This document shows, one piece after another, positions 18,735 to 26,857 of a stretch of DNA of 64,000 nucleotides (its first letter is position 1; every line of letters begins with the position of its first letter). This DNA comes from Pseudomonadota bacterium (lineage in GTDB: Bacteria > Pseudomonadota > Gammaproteobacteria > Burkholderiales > Sulfuriferulaceae). The notes below the pieces were generated by a model, which was not told the origin of the DNA, did not search any database, and worked only from the letters and a program-made list of their open reading frames with translations. The stretch lies in the NCBI GenBank assembly GCA_021801025.1, contig JAJYYK010000006.1, positions 62,001 through 126,000 of the forward strand. Direction: 5' to 3'. Made by a program: the position numbers and the translations under genes.

Positions 18735-18882
18735 ATTGACACGCGCCCTCGCTTGTCTATTGATTGATATAAAAGATTTTATTCAGTCGGGCGTATGAAT
18801 CACTATGCCACGCCTTCTCAAAACTTCCCTATCAATCAATATCCTGCGCAATCATCACGCGAATTTATGCAAAATCCGGGTT
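18716..18882. mobile_element. Palindromic element with 22-bp ends
   Basis: The left end TAACCCGGATTTTGCATAAA continuing TT (18716-18737) is inverted as 18862-18882, differing only at the last base. A second, nested inverted repeat, ATTGATTGAT (18759-18768) and ATCAATCAAT (18831-18840), lies inside. Solo or degenerate ends occur at 36446-36467 and 53709-53730. The 167-bp unit has no plausible gene and looks like a non-autonomous mobile element inserted at the 3' end of tyrA. Confidence 0.75.
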
Positions 18883-18948
18883 TGTGTGTTAATGTTTTTT
18901 TGATTTTTGCGTCGAACCATGACCCTTTGCGTGGCGTAAAAAACCGGG

Positions 18949-19434
18949 TTAGCGGCGTTCGTACACCACAAAAGCATAATGACACTGTTCATTATGATGA
19001 GTTTGGCGCGATGTTTCGTGCCACAAACTGGTGTCTACTTCAGGAAACCAGGCATCCCCTTCTGCAATATCCAGCATGACTTCGGTTAAATAGAGTCGTT
19101 GGGCGTAAGACATGGCTTGCTGGTAAATTTGTGCGCCGCCAATCACAAAAATTTCATCTTCTTCTGCGCAGAGTGAAATGGCTTCAGGGATGTCGTGCGC
19201 AATGAGACAATTTTCTGTCTGAAAGAGCGTGTCGCGCGTCAAGATGATATTGGTACGGTTGGGCAGTGGGCGACCAAGTGATTCATAAGTCTTCCGCCCC
19301 ATGATAATTGGGTGTCCCAGCGTTAATTGTTTGAAATAACGTAAATCCTCTGGTAAACGCCAGGGCAGGGTGTTGCGGATACCGATGACCCCGTTCTGTG
19401 CGACTGCAGCGATGAGCGATAGGGTTTGTGGCAT
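18949..19434 (-). CDS. folA: Dihydrofolate reductase
   Basis: The 161-residue enzyme reduces dihydrofolate with NADPH. Conserved features are GVIGIRNTLPWRLPEDLRYF (Met20-type loop and the active-site acid), IIMGRKTYESLGRPLPNR and IFVIGGAQIY. The length matches chromosomal FolA (about 160), not plasmid DfrB. It is transcribed toward tyrA and its 3' end lies 66 nt from the palindromic element. In many betaproteobacteria folA pairs with thyA; thyA is not next to it here. Confidence 0.95.
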   Translation of the reverse strand: MPQTLSLIAAVAQNGVIGIRNTLPWRLPEDLRYFKQLTLGHPIIMGRKTYESLGRPLPNRTNIILTRDTLFQTENCLIAHDIPEAISLCAEEDEIFVIGGAQIYQQAMSYAQRLYLTEVMLDIAEGDAWFPEVDTSLWHETSRQTHHNEQCHYAFVVYERR

Positions 19435-19708
19435 GAGGGTTCCTTGATGTTATTATCCTGAAAATGGCAATTGATCGCTAATCTGTAACGGTAATGTGAT
19501 GTCACAACATCATGTTTTCAGTATTCATCACTCACTCATCCGTCCGGTGTGTGCGTTACAGGCTAAAGTGTGTTCAATTCGTCCAGCTGCCGTTTTCAGG
19601 ATGATTGTAACAGGCTTGCGACGTTCACAGAACCCGGATGAATTATTTTGAATCGACATGACCTGTTTCCTCCGGGAGAGGGTAACCTGATCTGTAAAAA
19701 GGGTTTTG

Positions 19709-20911
19709 ATGGCACATAATTTGGCCTTACGTTTACATGCAAAGCCAATGCTTGCTTTGTTGTCGGCGCAATTTTTATCTGCATTGGCAGACAATGCGTT
19801 ATTGATCAGCGCAGTGGCGAGTATGAAGTTGTTGGGGCAGCTTGACCGCATCAGCTGGGTACAGAGCGGTTTTCTTGTCCCCTTTATTGTGCTGGCACCT
19901 TATGTGGGTAAAGTCGCGGATGCGCTGCCCAAAGGGCAGGTCATGTTGATGGCCAATACAGTTAAATTGTTTGGAACACTTTGCATGGTGTGGGGTGTGA
20001 ACCCCATTATCGCCTATTTGATTGTGGGGATCGGCGCGACCCTTTATTCTCCAGCCAAGTACGGGATTTTGAGTCAGTTGTTTCAAGCCGGAAATCTGGT
20101 TAAAGCCAATGCGTTGCTGGAGTCTTCGACGATTGTAGCGATTTTGTTGGGCGTGGTTGCGGGTGGCTGGCTGGCGGACTGGTCTGTGACGGCTGCGATA
20201 TGGATCATCGGCGGCGTTTATTTGTCGGCCGCCCTGGTTAATCTGATGATTCCGCGTTTACCCCCGTCAGTACAGCACCAGAATTGGGGTGTGCGGACGA
20301 CAGTACGGGCGTTTTGGCATTCGTTATACCTGTTATGGCACGATGCTGAAGCACGTATCAGCCTGATTGGTACGGGACTTTTTTGGGGCAGTGGCGCCAC
20401 ACTCAGATTGATGCTGTTTGTGTGGGTGCCGCTGGTATTGCATATTACAAATAACCACACGCCTGCAAACATGATGGGGGTGCTGTCAATCGGTATTGTG
20501 GCAGGCGCCGCATGGGCGTGGTGGGCAGTGGGTTTGACCACGATGCGCCGGGCGTTTGTGGCAGGGATGTTTATCGGCCCAAGTATTGTCGTGCTGGCAT
20601 TTCAAACCAGTGTGTGGGCGACAGACCTTTGTTTGTTGGGAATGGGTGTCGCTGGTGGGATGTTCGTGGTGCCGCTCAACGCGTTATTGCAAGCGCGCGG
20701 GCAATATCACACCGGAGTGGGCCAAGCGTTAGCCATACAAAATTTTGTGGAAAACATGAGTATGCTGATCATGGTGACAGTCTATGGTTGGATAGAAAAT
20801 GTGTCAATTTTTGCCATGATGCTTGTGTTCGGTGTACTGATGACATTGGGAGTGGGCGCATTATTGCGTGGGAGTGGTCAAATAATTCAACGCGGTGAGG
20901 GGAATGAATAG
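19709..20911 (+). CDS. lplT: Lysophospholipid transporter LplT (MFS)
   Basis: This roughly 400-residue major-facilitator protein has twelve predicted spans. It matches LplT, which flips lysophospholipids inward for reacylation. Typical stretches are AQFLSALADNALLI near the N-terminus, PFIVLAPYVGKVADALPKG and GATLYSPAKYGILSQLF. The ATG at 19709 has AAAAAGGG upstream; a TTG three bases earlier is less likely. In enterobacteria lplT is followed by the acyltransferase gene aas, which is absent here, so the acyltransferase partner must be elsewhere. Confidence 0.9.
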   Translation: MAHNLALRLHAKPMLALLSAQFLSALADNALLISAVASMKLLGQLDRISWVQSGFLVPFIVLAPYVGKVADALPKGQVMLMANTVKLFGTLCMVWGVNPIIAYLIVGIGATLYSPAKYGILSQLFQAGNLVKANALLESSTIVAILLGVVAGGWLADWSVTAAIWIIGGVYLSAALVNLMIPRLPPSVQHQNWGVRTTVRAFWHSLYLLWHDAEARISLIGTGLFWGSGATLRLMLFVWVPLVLHITNNHTPANMMGVLSIGIVAGAAWAWWAVGLTTMRRAFVAGMFIGPSIVVLAFQTSVWATDLCLLGMGVAGGMFVVPLNALLQARGQYHTGVGQALAIQNFVENMSMLIMVTVYGWIENVSIFAMMLVFGVLMTLGVGALLRGSGQIIQRGEGNE

Positions 20912-20983
20912 ACGGTTGTCGATCATGGTGGGCAGATGAACGTCAGTTTTTTTATCAAAGCCCAATAGAAATGTCTGCTTTTC

Positions 20984-21012
20984 TTGCATCTAACAGGTTG
21001 CGATGTTAAAAT
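20984..21012 (+). promoter_or_regulatory. Possible rpsT promoter
   Basis: TTGCAT (20984-20989) and TAAAAT (21007-21012) are separated by 17 bp and end 33 nt ahead of the rpsT ATG. The -10 matches the sigma-70 consensus at five of six positions; the -35 is weak. Confidence 0.4.
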
Positions 21013-21045
21013 CTACCGTTTCCGAAATAACAACTGGAGTATTTA

Positions 21046-21312
21046 ATGGCCAACAGCGCACAAGCTGAAAAGCGCGCCAGACAAAATGACAGGCTGCGTG
21101 CCCGCAATGCGGCCATGCGTTCCATTTTGCGCACAGCGATCAAGAAAGTCCGTAAAGCCATTCTGGCTGGGGATAAAGCCGAAGCATCGACTACATTTTC
21201 CGTATCGATGGGGGTGATAGACCGTATCGCTGATAAAAAAATCATTCATAAAAACAAAGCAGCGCGTCATAAAAGTCGTTTATCTGCAGCGGTAAAGGCG
21301 ATGCACGCTTAA
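21046..21312 (+). CDS. rpsT: 30S ribosomal protein S20
   Basis: The 88-residue basic, helical protein opens [20 protein letters not shown] and ends [20 protein letters not shown], matching S20. It binds 16S rRNA early in 30S assembly. As in most proteobacteria it is monocistronic, with its own upstream promoter-like sequence and a strong hairpin behind it. Confidence 0.97.
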   Translation: MANSAQAEKRARQNDRLRARNAAMRSILRTAIKKVRKAILAGDKAEASTTFSVSMGVIDRIADKKIIHKNKAARHKSRLSAAVKAMHA

Positions 21313-21329
21313 GCCATAATTAATCCCAT

Positions 21330-21384
21330 TGCATGGTTTTCCAGACGGTGTGCCGGTACGGCATGTTGTGTGGAAGACCATGCA
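21330..21384 (+). other. Long hairpin downstream of rpsT
   Basis: TGCATGGTTTTCCA (21330-21343) pairs with TGGAAGACCATGCA (21371-21384) over 14 bp with one T-G pair. An inner TGCCG/CGGCA stem lies within the loop. No T-run follows. It starts 18 nt after the rpsT stop and could be a terminator of the factor-assisted kind or an mRNA-stabilising 3' end. Confidence 0.6.
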
Positions 21385-21489
21385 TCATGCCGTTTAAGTG
21401 GATGTTGTAACGCTTGTTGATTGTAAGACGCCGTTTTTCGCAACACCAGGGTTGAATGTCATTATTCGCAATATGAAACGAAAAACGGC

Positions 21490-22398
21490 ATGAAGCTGCC
21501 TGCAGCACACCCATTAGAAGGTTTCCTTCTCGCCACCATTGCCGCAATCGGTTTTTCTTCCAAAGCCATTTTCGTTAAATTGGCCTATCAAGCTGCGCCC
21601 GTTGATGCTATCACCCTGTTAAGTTTGCGCATGGCATTTTCTTTGCCGGCATTCATTGGTTTTGCGTTCTTCAGTCATAACAAACCTGCACAACAACCAC
21701 TGAACCGGCATGATTTATTATTAATATGCGGGCTTGGTTTGGTCGGCTATTATTTATCGAGCCTCCTGGATTTTATGGGTTTGCACTATTTAAGCGCGGG
21801 TTTGGAACGCTTGATTTTGTTTCTGTATCCCACTTTAACCGTGTTGTTGTCGGCAGTTCTGCTTAAACACGCCATCACACGCAAGCACGTCATGGCATTG
21901 CTCTTGAGCTACAGTGGTATTGCGCTGGCTTTACTCCAGGAAACGTCTCATGGCGGGCCTGATTTGTGGCTGGGGGCGGGATTGGTCTTTGCCAGCACCT
22001 TGAGTTACTCTGTTTATTTAACGGGTGCTGGTCATGCCATCGCGCGCATCGGTAGCGTGCGTTTTACAGCACTGAGCATGATGGTTGCCAGCGCAGCCAC
22101 ATTGTTGCAATTTGGACTCACGCACCCATTCAGTAAACTGATACTGCCGATGCATGTTTATGCGCTGGCTATGGGGATGGCGCTATTCTCGACGGTATTG
22201 CCCGTTTTTGCCTTGTCTGCAGCAATTCGCCTGATTCAGCCGGGACGCGCCGCACTGATTGGCTCTATTGGGCCAATTAGTACGATTTTTATGGCCTACT
22301 TCATATTGAATGAAGCAATCACTGTCGCGCAGCTGGCGGGTTCGGCGTTGGTGCTGGCGGGCGTGTGGTTGATTGGACGCGACAGAACACCACAATAA
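21490..22398 (+). CDS. EamA-family (DMT) transporter
   Basis: The 302-residue protein has ten hydrophobic spans made of two EamA repeats (about 15-145 and 160-295). It resembles drug/metabolite transporters of the RhaT/EamA group, which export amino acids, nucleobases or other metabolites. The first repeat has GFSSKAIFVKLAY and the second GPISTIFMAYFILNE. It stands alone between rpsT and the arsenic genes. The substrate cannot be inferred, and no Shine-Dalgarno clearly decides the start. Confidence 0.85.
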   Translation: MKLPAAHPLEGFLLATIAAIGFSSKAIFVKLAYQAAPVDAITLLSLRMAFSLPAFIGFAFFSHNKPAQQPLNRHDLLLICGLGLVGYYLSSLLDFMGLHYLSAGLERLILFLYPTLTVLLSAVLLKHAITRKHVMALLLSYSGIALALLQETSHGGPDLWLGAGLVFASTLSYSVYLTGAGHAIARIGSVRFTALSMMVASAATLLQFGLTHPFSKLILPMHVYALAMGMALFSTVLPVFALSAAIRLIQPGRAALIGSIGPISTIFMAYFILNEAITVAQLAGSALVLAGVWLIGRDRTPQ

Positions 22399-22439
22399 TG
22401 TGGTGTCACGTGTTTTGATCCATTCAATACCGCCTGGTT

Positions 22440-23507
22440 TTAATCTGCTTCATACCAGTCTTTGGAGGCGTTGACGGCTTTGACCACCAACAGCATTACC
22501 GGAACCTCTATCAACACACCCACCACAGTGGCCAATGCGGCGCCGGACTGAAATCCAAACAAGCTGATGGCAGTGGCCACGGCCAATTCAAAGAAGTTGG
22601 ATGCGCCGATTAAGGCCGATGGACCGGCAATGTTGTGTTTTTCACCCAGCTTTTTGTTGAGCCAGTACGCCAATGAGGCATTGAACACCACCTGAATGAA
22701 AATGGGGATGGCTAACAGGGCAATCACCAGTGGTTGCTTCACGATGGACTCGCCCTGAAAAGCGAACAGCAAAACCAGCGTGGTCAGCAAGGCAGAGATG
22801 GACCACGGGCCTATTTTTTCCAGAATGGCGTCAAAATGGGCTTGTCCGCGCTGAAGCCACTGTTTGCGTAATAACTGTGCCAAAATCACCGGAACGATAA
22901 TATAAAGTAACACCGAAATGAACAGCGTTGACCACGGCACAGCAATGGTGGACAAGCCTAAAAGCAGGGCAACCAAAGGTGCAAATGCCACCACCATGAT
23001 GGCATCATTGAGCGCTACCTGCGAGAGTGTAAACAGCGGGTCGCCCTGAGTCAGCCGACTCCAGACAAATACCATCGCGGTGCAAGGTGCAGCGGCTAAC
23101 AAGATTAAGCCAGCAATATAGCTGTCGATTTGTGCCGCAGGCAACAGCGCGGCAAATAGGTGACGAATAAAAAGCCAGCCTAAAAACGTCATGGAAAATG
23201 GTTTTACCAGCCAATTCACAAACAGTGTCACGCCAATGCCGCGCACATGCTGTTTGACTTCATGCAAAGCGCCAAAATTGACTTTCACCAGCATGGGGAT
23301 AATCATCACCCAGATTAATGCACCGACCGGCAAGTTCACTTGCGCGATTTGCAAATTCCCCAGCGTTTGAAAGAAGGCGGGCGCTAATTTCCCTGCTGCA
23401 ATGCCCGCTATAATGCATCCCAGCACCCACAGGGTCAGATAGCGTTCAAAAAATGACATGGGCGCACCAGCGATGCGCTTGGCGGTGGTTTCGCATTGGG
23501 CAGTCAT
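22440..23507 (-). CDS. acr3: Arsenite efflux transporter, ACR3 family
   Basis: This 355-residue, ten-span carrier extrudes As(III), and possibly Sb(III), using the membrane potential. ACR3 hallmarks are FFERYLTLWVLGCIIAGI at the first span, NWLVKPFSMTFLGW and LLAAAPCTAMVFVWSRLTQG, with the conserved cysteine in the PCTAMVF segment. It is often labelled ArsB, but the fold is ACR3, not the E. coli ArsB type. It starts two bases after the arsC stop, at the end of an arsR-arsC-acr3 operon. Confidence 0.93.
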   Translation of the reverse strand: MTAQCETTAKRIAGAPMSFFERYLTLWVLGCIIAGIAAGKLAPAFFQTLGNLQIAQVNLPVGALIWVMIIPMLVKVNFGALHEVKQHVRGIGVTLFVNWLVKPFSMTFLGWLFIRHLFAALLPAAQIDSYIAGLILLAAAPCTAMVFVWSRLTQGDPLFTLSQVALNDAIMVVAFAPLVALLLGLSTIAVPWSTLFISVLLYIIVPVILAQLLRKQWLQRGQAHFDAILEKIGPWSISALLTTLVLLFAFQGESIVKQPLVIALLAIPIFIQVVFNASLAYWLNKKLGEKHNIAGPSALIGASNFFELAVATAISLFGFQSGAALATVVGVLIEVPVMLLVVKAVNASKDWYEAD

Positions 23508-23509
23508 AT

Positions 23510-23917
23510 TTATATCCCTAAAGCGGTACGTACAGCAGGAATGAGGCGGGCGCGAATGTCATCGCGTACCGCGATGAAGCTATCCATCGCTTCGCCGTGC
23601 GGATCATGAAACGGTAAATGGATTTGAGGTATGGCACGCGGAAATACAGGGCAACTTTCTTTGGCGTTGTCGCACACCGTGACCACCAAATCAATGCGTT
23701 CATTCATCACCGCATCAATATCTTTCGGGTGCAAACCTTCAGTGGGCAGGTTAATCAGCTTCAAAGCGGTGATGGCACTCTCTGCGACTTTGCGTTGCGG
23801 ACGCGTACCTGCTGACAGGCCTCGTACCAAGCCAGCCAGATCATGATTGATTAACACTTCGGCCATTTGTGAACGGCAGGAATTGCCGGTACACAGCACT
23901 AATACGGTTTTTGTCAT
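23510..23917 (-). CDS. arsC: Arsenate reductase, thioredoxin-coupled
   Basis: The 135-residue low-molecular-weight phosphatase-type reductase converts arsenate to arsenite for export. The P-loop CTGNSCR gives the nucleophile Cys9 and Arg15. Cys82 and Cys89 (VCDNAKESCP) complete the redox relay known from Staphylococcus ArsC, which is recycled by thioredoxin. This family is unrelated in sequence to the glutaredoxin-coupled E. coli enzyme. The gene lies 34 nt after arsR and immediately before acr3. Confidence 0.94.
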   Translation of the reverse strand: MTKTVLVLCTGNSCRSQMAEVLINHDLAGLVRGLSAGTRPQRKVAESAITALKLINLPTEGLHPKDIDAVMNERIDLVVTVCDNAKESCPVFPRAIPQIHLPFHDPHGEAMDSFIAVRDDIRARLIPAVRTALGI

Positions 23918-23951
23918 GAGGCTCTCCTGTTGTGTCAGTGTCTTGTTAAAT

Positions 23952-24293
23952 TTAAGTTGGATGAGGTTTTGCTGAACCGTTTGTGCCGATTGTTTTGGGC
24001 AGGCAATGCGTACCCTGACAACAATTGCGGGTCAAAAAAGCCAACAAATCATCCATAACGGTGTATTCAGCGGAATAATGGATAAATCGGCCCTCCCTGC
24101 GCCCGTGTATCAAACCCACCTGCTGTAAATGAGATAAATGGAAAGACAGCGTGGCGGGGGGCATGCTTAATGACTCACCCAAATCACCAGCACAAATACC
24201 CGCTTCACCGGCTTCAGTCAGCAAGCGGAAGATGGCCAGGCGTGATTCATGACCCAAGGCAGCCAATAAATTCGCAGCGTTTAATATTTCCAT
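23952..24293 (-). CDS. arsR: Arsenic-responsive repressor ArsR
   Basis: This 113-residue ArsR/SmtB-family repressor has the winged-helix recognition segment PATLSFHLSHLQQVGL (about 46-61). The start is the ATG at 24291-24293, not the longer frame reaching 24470, because the homologous protein begins MEILNAANLLAALGHESRL. The usual helix-3 CVC-type metal site is missing; only Cys34 is there. Instead the C-terminus has Cys91, Cys92 and Cys97 (NCCQGTHC), resembling the C-terminal three-cysteine As(III) site of Acidithiobacillus ferrooxidans ArsR. It heads the arsC-acr3 operon and probably represses it through the adjacent inverted repeat. Confidence 0.92.
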   Translation of the reverse strand: MEILNAANLLAALGHESRLAIFRLLTEAGEAGICAGDLGESLSMPPATLSFHLSHLQQVGLIHGRREGRFIHYSAEYTVMDDLLAFLTRNCCQGTHCLPKTIGTNGSAKPHPT

Positions 24294-24313
24294 ATTTCCA
24301 TTATTGTGGAAAT
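24294..24313 (-). promoter_or_regulatory. Putative ArsR operator
   Basis: ATTTCCA (24294-24300) and TGGAAAT (24307-24313) form a perfect 7-bp inverted repeat around a 6-bp spacer, directly abutting the arsR start codon. The position and dyad symmetry suit an ArsR/SmtB binding site. A further GGAAAT unit continues into the first arsR codons. Confidence 0.6.
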
Positions 24314-24527
24314 GATAAAATTTGTCAACACATGCTTGTTTGCAGGCATGTGCTTTCAGGTCAAGATGAATGGTCCGGCAGATAAAGCAAATTAAGGGCG
24401 AAAACTTGTTACATAATTGTGCACAATCCGGGTGAGGTCTGTATAATGCACAGCTCGAAGTTTTGGTCATTTCTTCCGTTCAGGCGGACAGCATTGCATG
24501 ATTGCAGACCAAAGCGACAACACAACT

Positions 24528-24617
24528 GGAAGCGTGGCCGAGCGGTTTAAGGCACTTGTCTTGAAAACAAGCGACGGTTTATCCCGTCCGTGAGTTCGAA
24601 TCTCACCGCTTCCGCCA
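24528..24617 (+). tRNA. tRNA-Ser (anticodon UGA)
   Basis: A 90-nt class II tRNA. The acceptor stem is GGAAGCG/CGCTTCC with G discriminator and encoded CCA. The anticodon loop CTTGAAA places TGA at 24562-24564. The long variable arm is GACGGTTTATCCCGTC-like and the T-arm is GTGAG/CTCAC around TTCGAAT. It reads UCA and neighbouring UCN codons. Confidence 0.95.
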
Positions 24618-24884
24618 ATTTGAAGTTTCAGTAAGTTACAACATGTTCCAGTTTGCACACTAACCCCGCAGTCTATAAGGCTTTTCTGTCAATCAGCGTC
24701 TAATTTTTGCCATGAATCAGCGCGTGTTTTCCGGCGATAAATTTCAATAACTGCTTATAGCGTAAGTGCTTATGTCATTTTAATAACGCGCTGATTTTGT
24801 CAAAAAGTGGAAAATTTTGCGCGCGTGTTTGACACGACAATAGCAATTATTTGCAACAGAGCCAAAAATCTGGCCACTTGTAAG

Positions 24885-25040
24885 ATGATAGACGAAGAAT
24901 CCCTTATCCGCGACCCCGGACACATCGAAAAAGACATGTTGGCCACCGCCAGACATCTCGAATCCGAACGTACCGCCGAACTGCGCGATCAGCTTAGAAA
25001 GCTCAAACTGGCGCTGTTTGGGGTTGGGGAACAGGATTGA
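24885..25040 (+). CDS. Small hypothetical protein
   Basis: The frame gives 51 residues from the ATG at 24885 (MIDEESLIRDPGHIEKDMLA). It is charged and probably helical or coiled coil, and ends KLALFGVGEQD. A GTG at 24807 would give 77 residues, but the added part looks non-coding. The stop overlaps the start of the next frame at 25037. I do not recognise a family. The next frame is broken, so this may be part of the same decaying accessory patch. An antiparallel frame (24780-25088) is an alternative that I consider less likely. Confidence 0.4.
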   Translation: MIDEESLIRDPGHIEKDMLATARHLESERTAELRDQLRKLKLALFGVGEQD

Positions 25041-25300
25041 ATCAGACAGACATTTCATTCGCACCGGTTGTGTTCGCCCTGCTGGCAATCGCGATTTTTA
25101 TCATGGGGTTAAACTGGCTGATCCGCTACAGCCTGCATGCGCCGCGCATCCCTGAGCAAGGTTCGCCAGCGCAGCGTGGCTTGGCTTACCAGACCGTTTT
25201 CATCCGCGGCGCGCGCAACAAACAATTGTTCGGTTGGTATACACGCGGACAAATTGCTGGCGTTCCTGAATCATGCAACCAGAGACAGGATATAGTTTAG
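25037..25300 (+). pseudogene. Truncated membrane-anchored alpha/beta-hydrolase
   Basis: The frame codes 87 residues: an N-terminal membrane span (about 10-30), then RGLAYQTVFIRGARNKQLFGWYT. The latter resembles the first strands of anchored alpha/beta-hydrolases, which usually continue GW-hydrophobic-P and reach about 300 residues. After GWYT the similarity stops and the frame ends within 20 codons, so the catalytic nucleophile and histidine are missing. It overlaps the preceding small frame by four bases. I read it as the 5' remnant of a hydrolase gene; the family match rests on a short segment. Confidence 0.45.
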
Positions 25301-25661
25301 TCGTTCAATGAAAGTTCGAGTTCCTGATTTTTGTTCAAAGTGGGCGCCATTACGTCGAAAGTTTAGTGGTGTCTTTATGCCGAAAACCAAATGGCGCCTA
25401 ACGCCAAAATTTCACTGAACTCGAATGCATATAGCCGTTTAAACTTTATACTCAATGCATTACTGTCTTGACCCAGAAGTAATATTTATCCTATCATATT
25501 GATTAATAAATTATTTTGTAATCGGCAAGAGGGTGTCATCTCACATAATTTTTTAGTGTTCTGCCCGGTTTCTCCTGCGGCACTGGATGCGGCGGGTGGT
25601 GAAGGCATTCCAATGGTGGTATTGTTTTTCTTGTTTCCAGGTATACGTGAGGGGTAAACAC
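25301..25661. other. 361-nt spacer with nested palindrome
   Basis: No gene was found. The first third holds the nested inverted repeat described at 25315-25425. The rest is AT-rich and leads into the lipoprotein gene; a frame open from 25587 has no family support before the GTG at 25662. Confidence 0.5.
25315..25425. repeat. Nested inverted repeat of 111 bp
   Basis: TTCGAGTTC (25315-25323) is inverted as GAACTCGAA (25417-25425). Inside, GGCGCCATT (25343-25351) is inverted as AATGGCGCC (25390-25398). Two concentric 9-bp repeats around an unannotated core suggest a small palindromic element or the footprint of one. No second copy was seen in this window. Confidence 0.5.
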
Positions 25662-26561
25662 GTGGTTAATTCATGTCAACGCATTCGCGTTACATTACTT
25701 TGTTTGTCCGTTTTTATCCTTAGCGGGTGCGCCACGACCACAAATATGGCGCAACTTAATCGATTGCAACTGCATGCACCCATTAAGGTGCTGGTGATAG
25801 AAGCTCCGGTTTCAATTGATCCCGGCAGGCTTAAGGCAGTTTTAACACCTGACATCAAAGCAGAATCGCCAGCCTCAGATGAGCTAATCTCTCAAGGACA
25901 GAAACATGCGCAAAAATATGCCATGGCCTCAATGGAAGCCGCATTGAGTAAGCAAGATCAGTTTGAGGTTGTAACACCTTTGGCTGATGAATCTCGTACA
26001 CCCTATAAAATCCGTGAAACGAGCTTTGAAACCCCCATTACACAGGATGAAGCTGACTGGATTCAAAGAACCACAGGAGCCAATGCGCTACTAAGATTTC
26101 GTATTACGGACTATGGCATGACCCCAATATCTTGGCGAAATGGGTATATTACATTTGAAGTGACGTCCACTCTGGCCATTGCAGGAATAATTGCTTTTTC
26201 AGGTTCTACTGCGGCAAAAGCAGTGGCAGGTACCTATCTTGTACAAGAAGCTGTTGAAGAGTCGGCAGAAGCTTATGCTGGTTTCTGGGCATTGAACGTC
26301 GTAAGCAGACCGGTCAGAATAGAAGCTGAGCTGATTAGTTTAAACCCGGTCACAATGGTTTGGGAAGATTATGACACTGGCTTATCTGACGTAAAATTAT
26401 CCCGACTCATCCGAAATGTAGCCACGCACGAAGTATATAACCAACTGGACCAATCGACTGATTATGCTGTTAAAGATGTAATAACCAATCTTTCAGCCAC
26501 ATTATTAAATAATATCAAGGCTCCTGGCATATACAGCACATCTATGACGAAGGCGAATTGA
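25662..26561 (+). CDS. Putative lipoprotein of unknown function
   Basis: The predicted 299-residue protein starts at the GTG at 25662, behind GAGGGG (25649-25654). The N-terminal signal peptide ends in the lipobox LSGC (Cys23). The mature part is soluble-looking except for a hydrophobic, Ala/Gly-rich stretch (TLAIAGIIAFSGSTAAKAVAGTYL, about residues 170-195) that could insert in or associate with a membrane. The motif RTTGANALLRFRITDYGM hints at a beta-rich domain. I do not recognise a family. It is flanked by a broken hydrolase and a broken RhuM gene, so it may have been acquired with them. Confidence 0.65.
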   Translation: MVNSCQRIRVTLLCLSVFILSGCATTTNMAQLNRLQLHAPIKVLVIEAPVSIDPGRLKAVLTPDIKAESPASDELISQGQKHAQKYAMASMEAALSKQDQFEVVTPLADESRTPYKIRETSFETPITQDEADWIQRTTGANALLRFRITDYGMTPISWRNGYITFEVTSTLAIAGIIAFSGSTAAKAVAGTYLVQEAVEESAEAYAGFWALNVVSRPVRIEAELISLNPVTMVWEDYDTGLSDVKLSRLIRNVATHEVYNQLDQSTDYAVKDVITNLSATLLNNIKAPGIYSTSMTKAN

Positions 26562-26857
26562 TGATGGAGGCAAATCACAAGAAAAACTTGTGGCTTCGCC
26601 AAGAAGGAAATCGGCAAGTTCAGCGTGAATTGGATTGCTATAACCTGGACATGGTGATTTCGGTCGGCTACCGCGTGAAAAGCCTGATTGCCACCCGCTT
26701 TCGTATTTGGCCAACGCAGTAAATGAAAGAGTACCTCGTTAAAGGTTACGTCATGGATGACGAGCGCCTTAAAAACCCACCCGTGGCAGGTTCTGCTGTG
26801 CCAGTGTCAAACAGCGCACAAATTTTTCCATATTATGACAAAATCAGCACCTTGTAA
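26561..26857 (+). pseudogene. RhuM-family (virulence RhuM) gene, broken
   Basis: The frame reads RQEGNRQVQRELDCYNLDMV and ISVGYRVKSLIATRFRIWPTQ, then a TAA at 26720-26722. In the same frame it goes straight on with MKEYLVKGYVMDDERLKNPP before losing similarity. This is the central block of RhuM proteins (YNLD-x-hydrophobic, VGYRV, FRxWA, LKEYLxKGFxxDDERLK), interrupted by one stop codon and missing both ends. RhuM was first described on a Salmonella pathogenicity island and has unknown biochemical function. Here it is clearly non-functional and marks an old accessory insertion. Confidence 0.8.

Noticed and set aside
18795-19079. 94-codon plus-strand frame
   Set aside because: It runs through the palindromic element and antisense to folA.
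24467-24658. Minus-strand frame of 63 codons
   Set aside because: It covers tRNA-Ser on the opposite strand and has no protein-family resemblance.
24780-25088. 102-codon minus-strand frame
   Set aside because: It is antiparallel to the small frame at 24885. The sense frame overlaps the next one like a real gene pair, though neither is certain.
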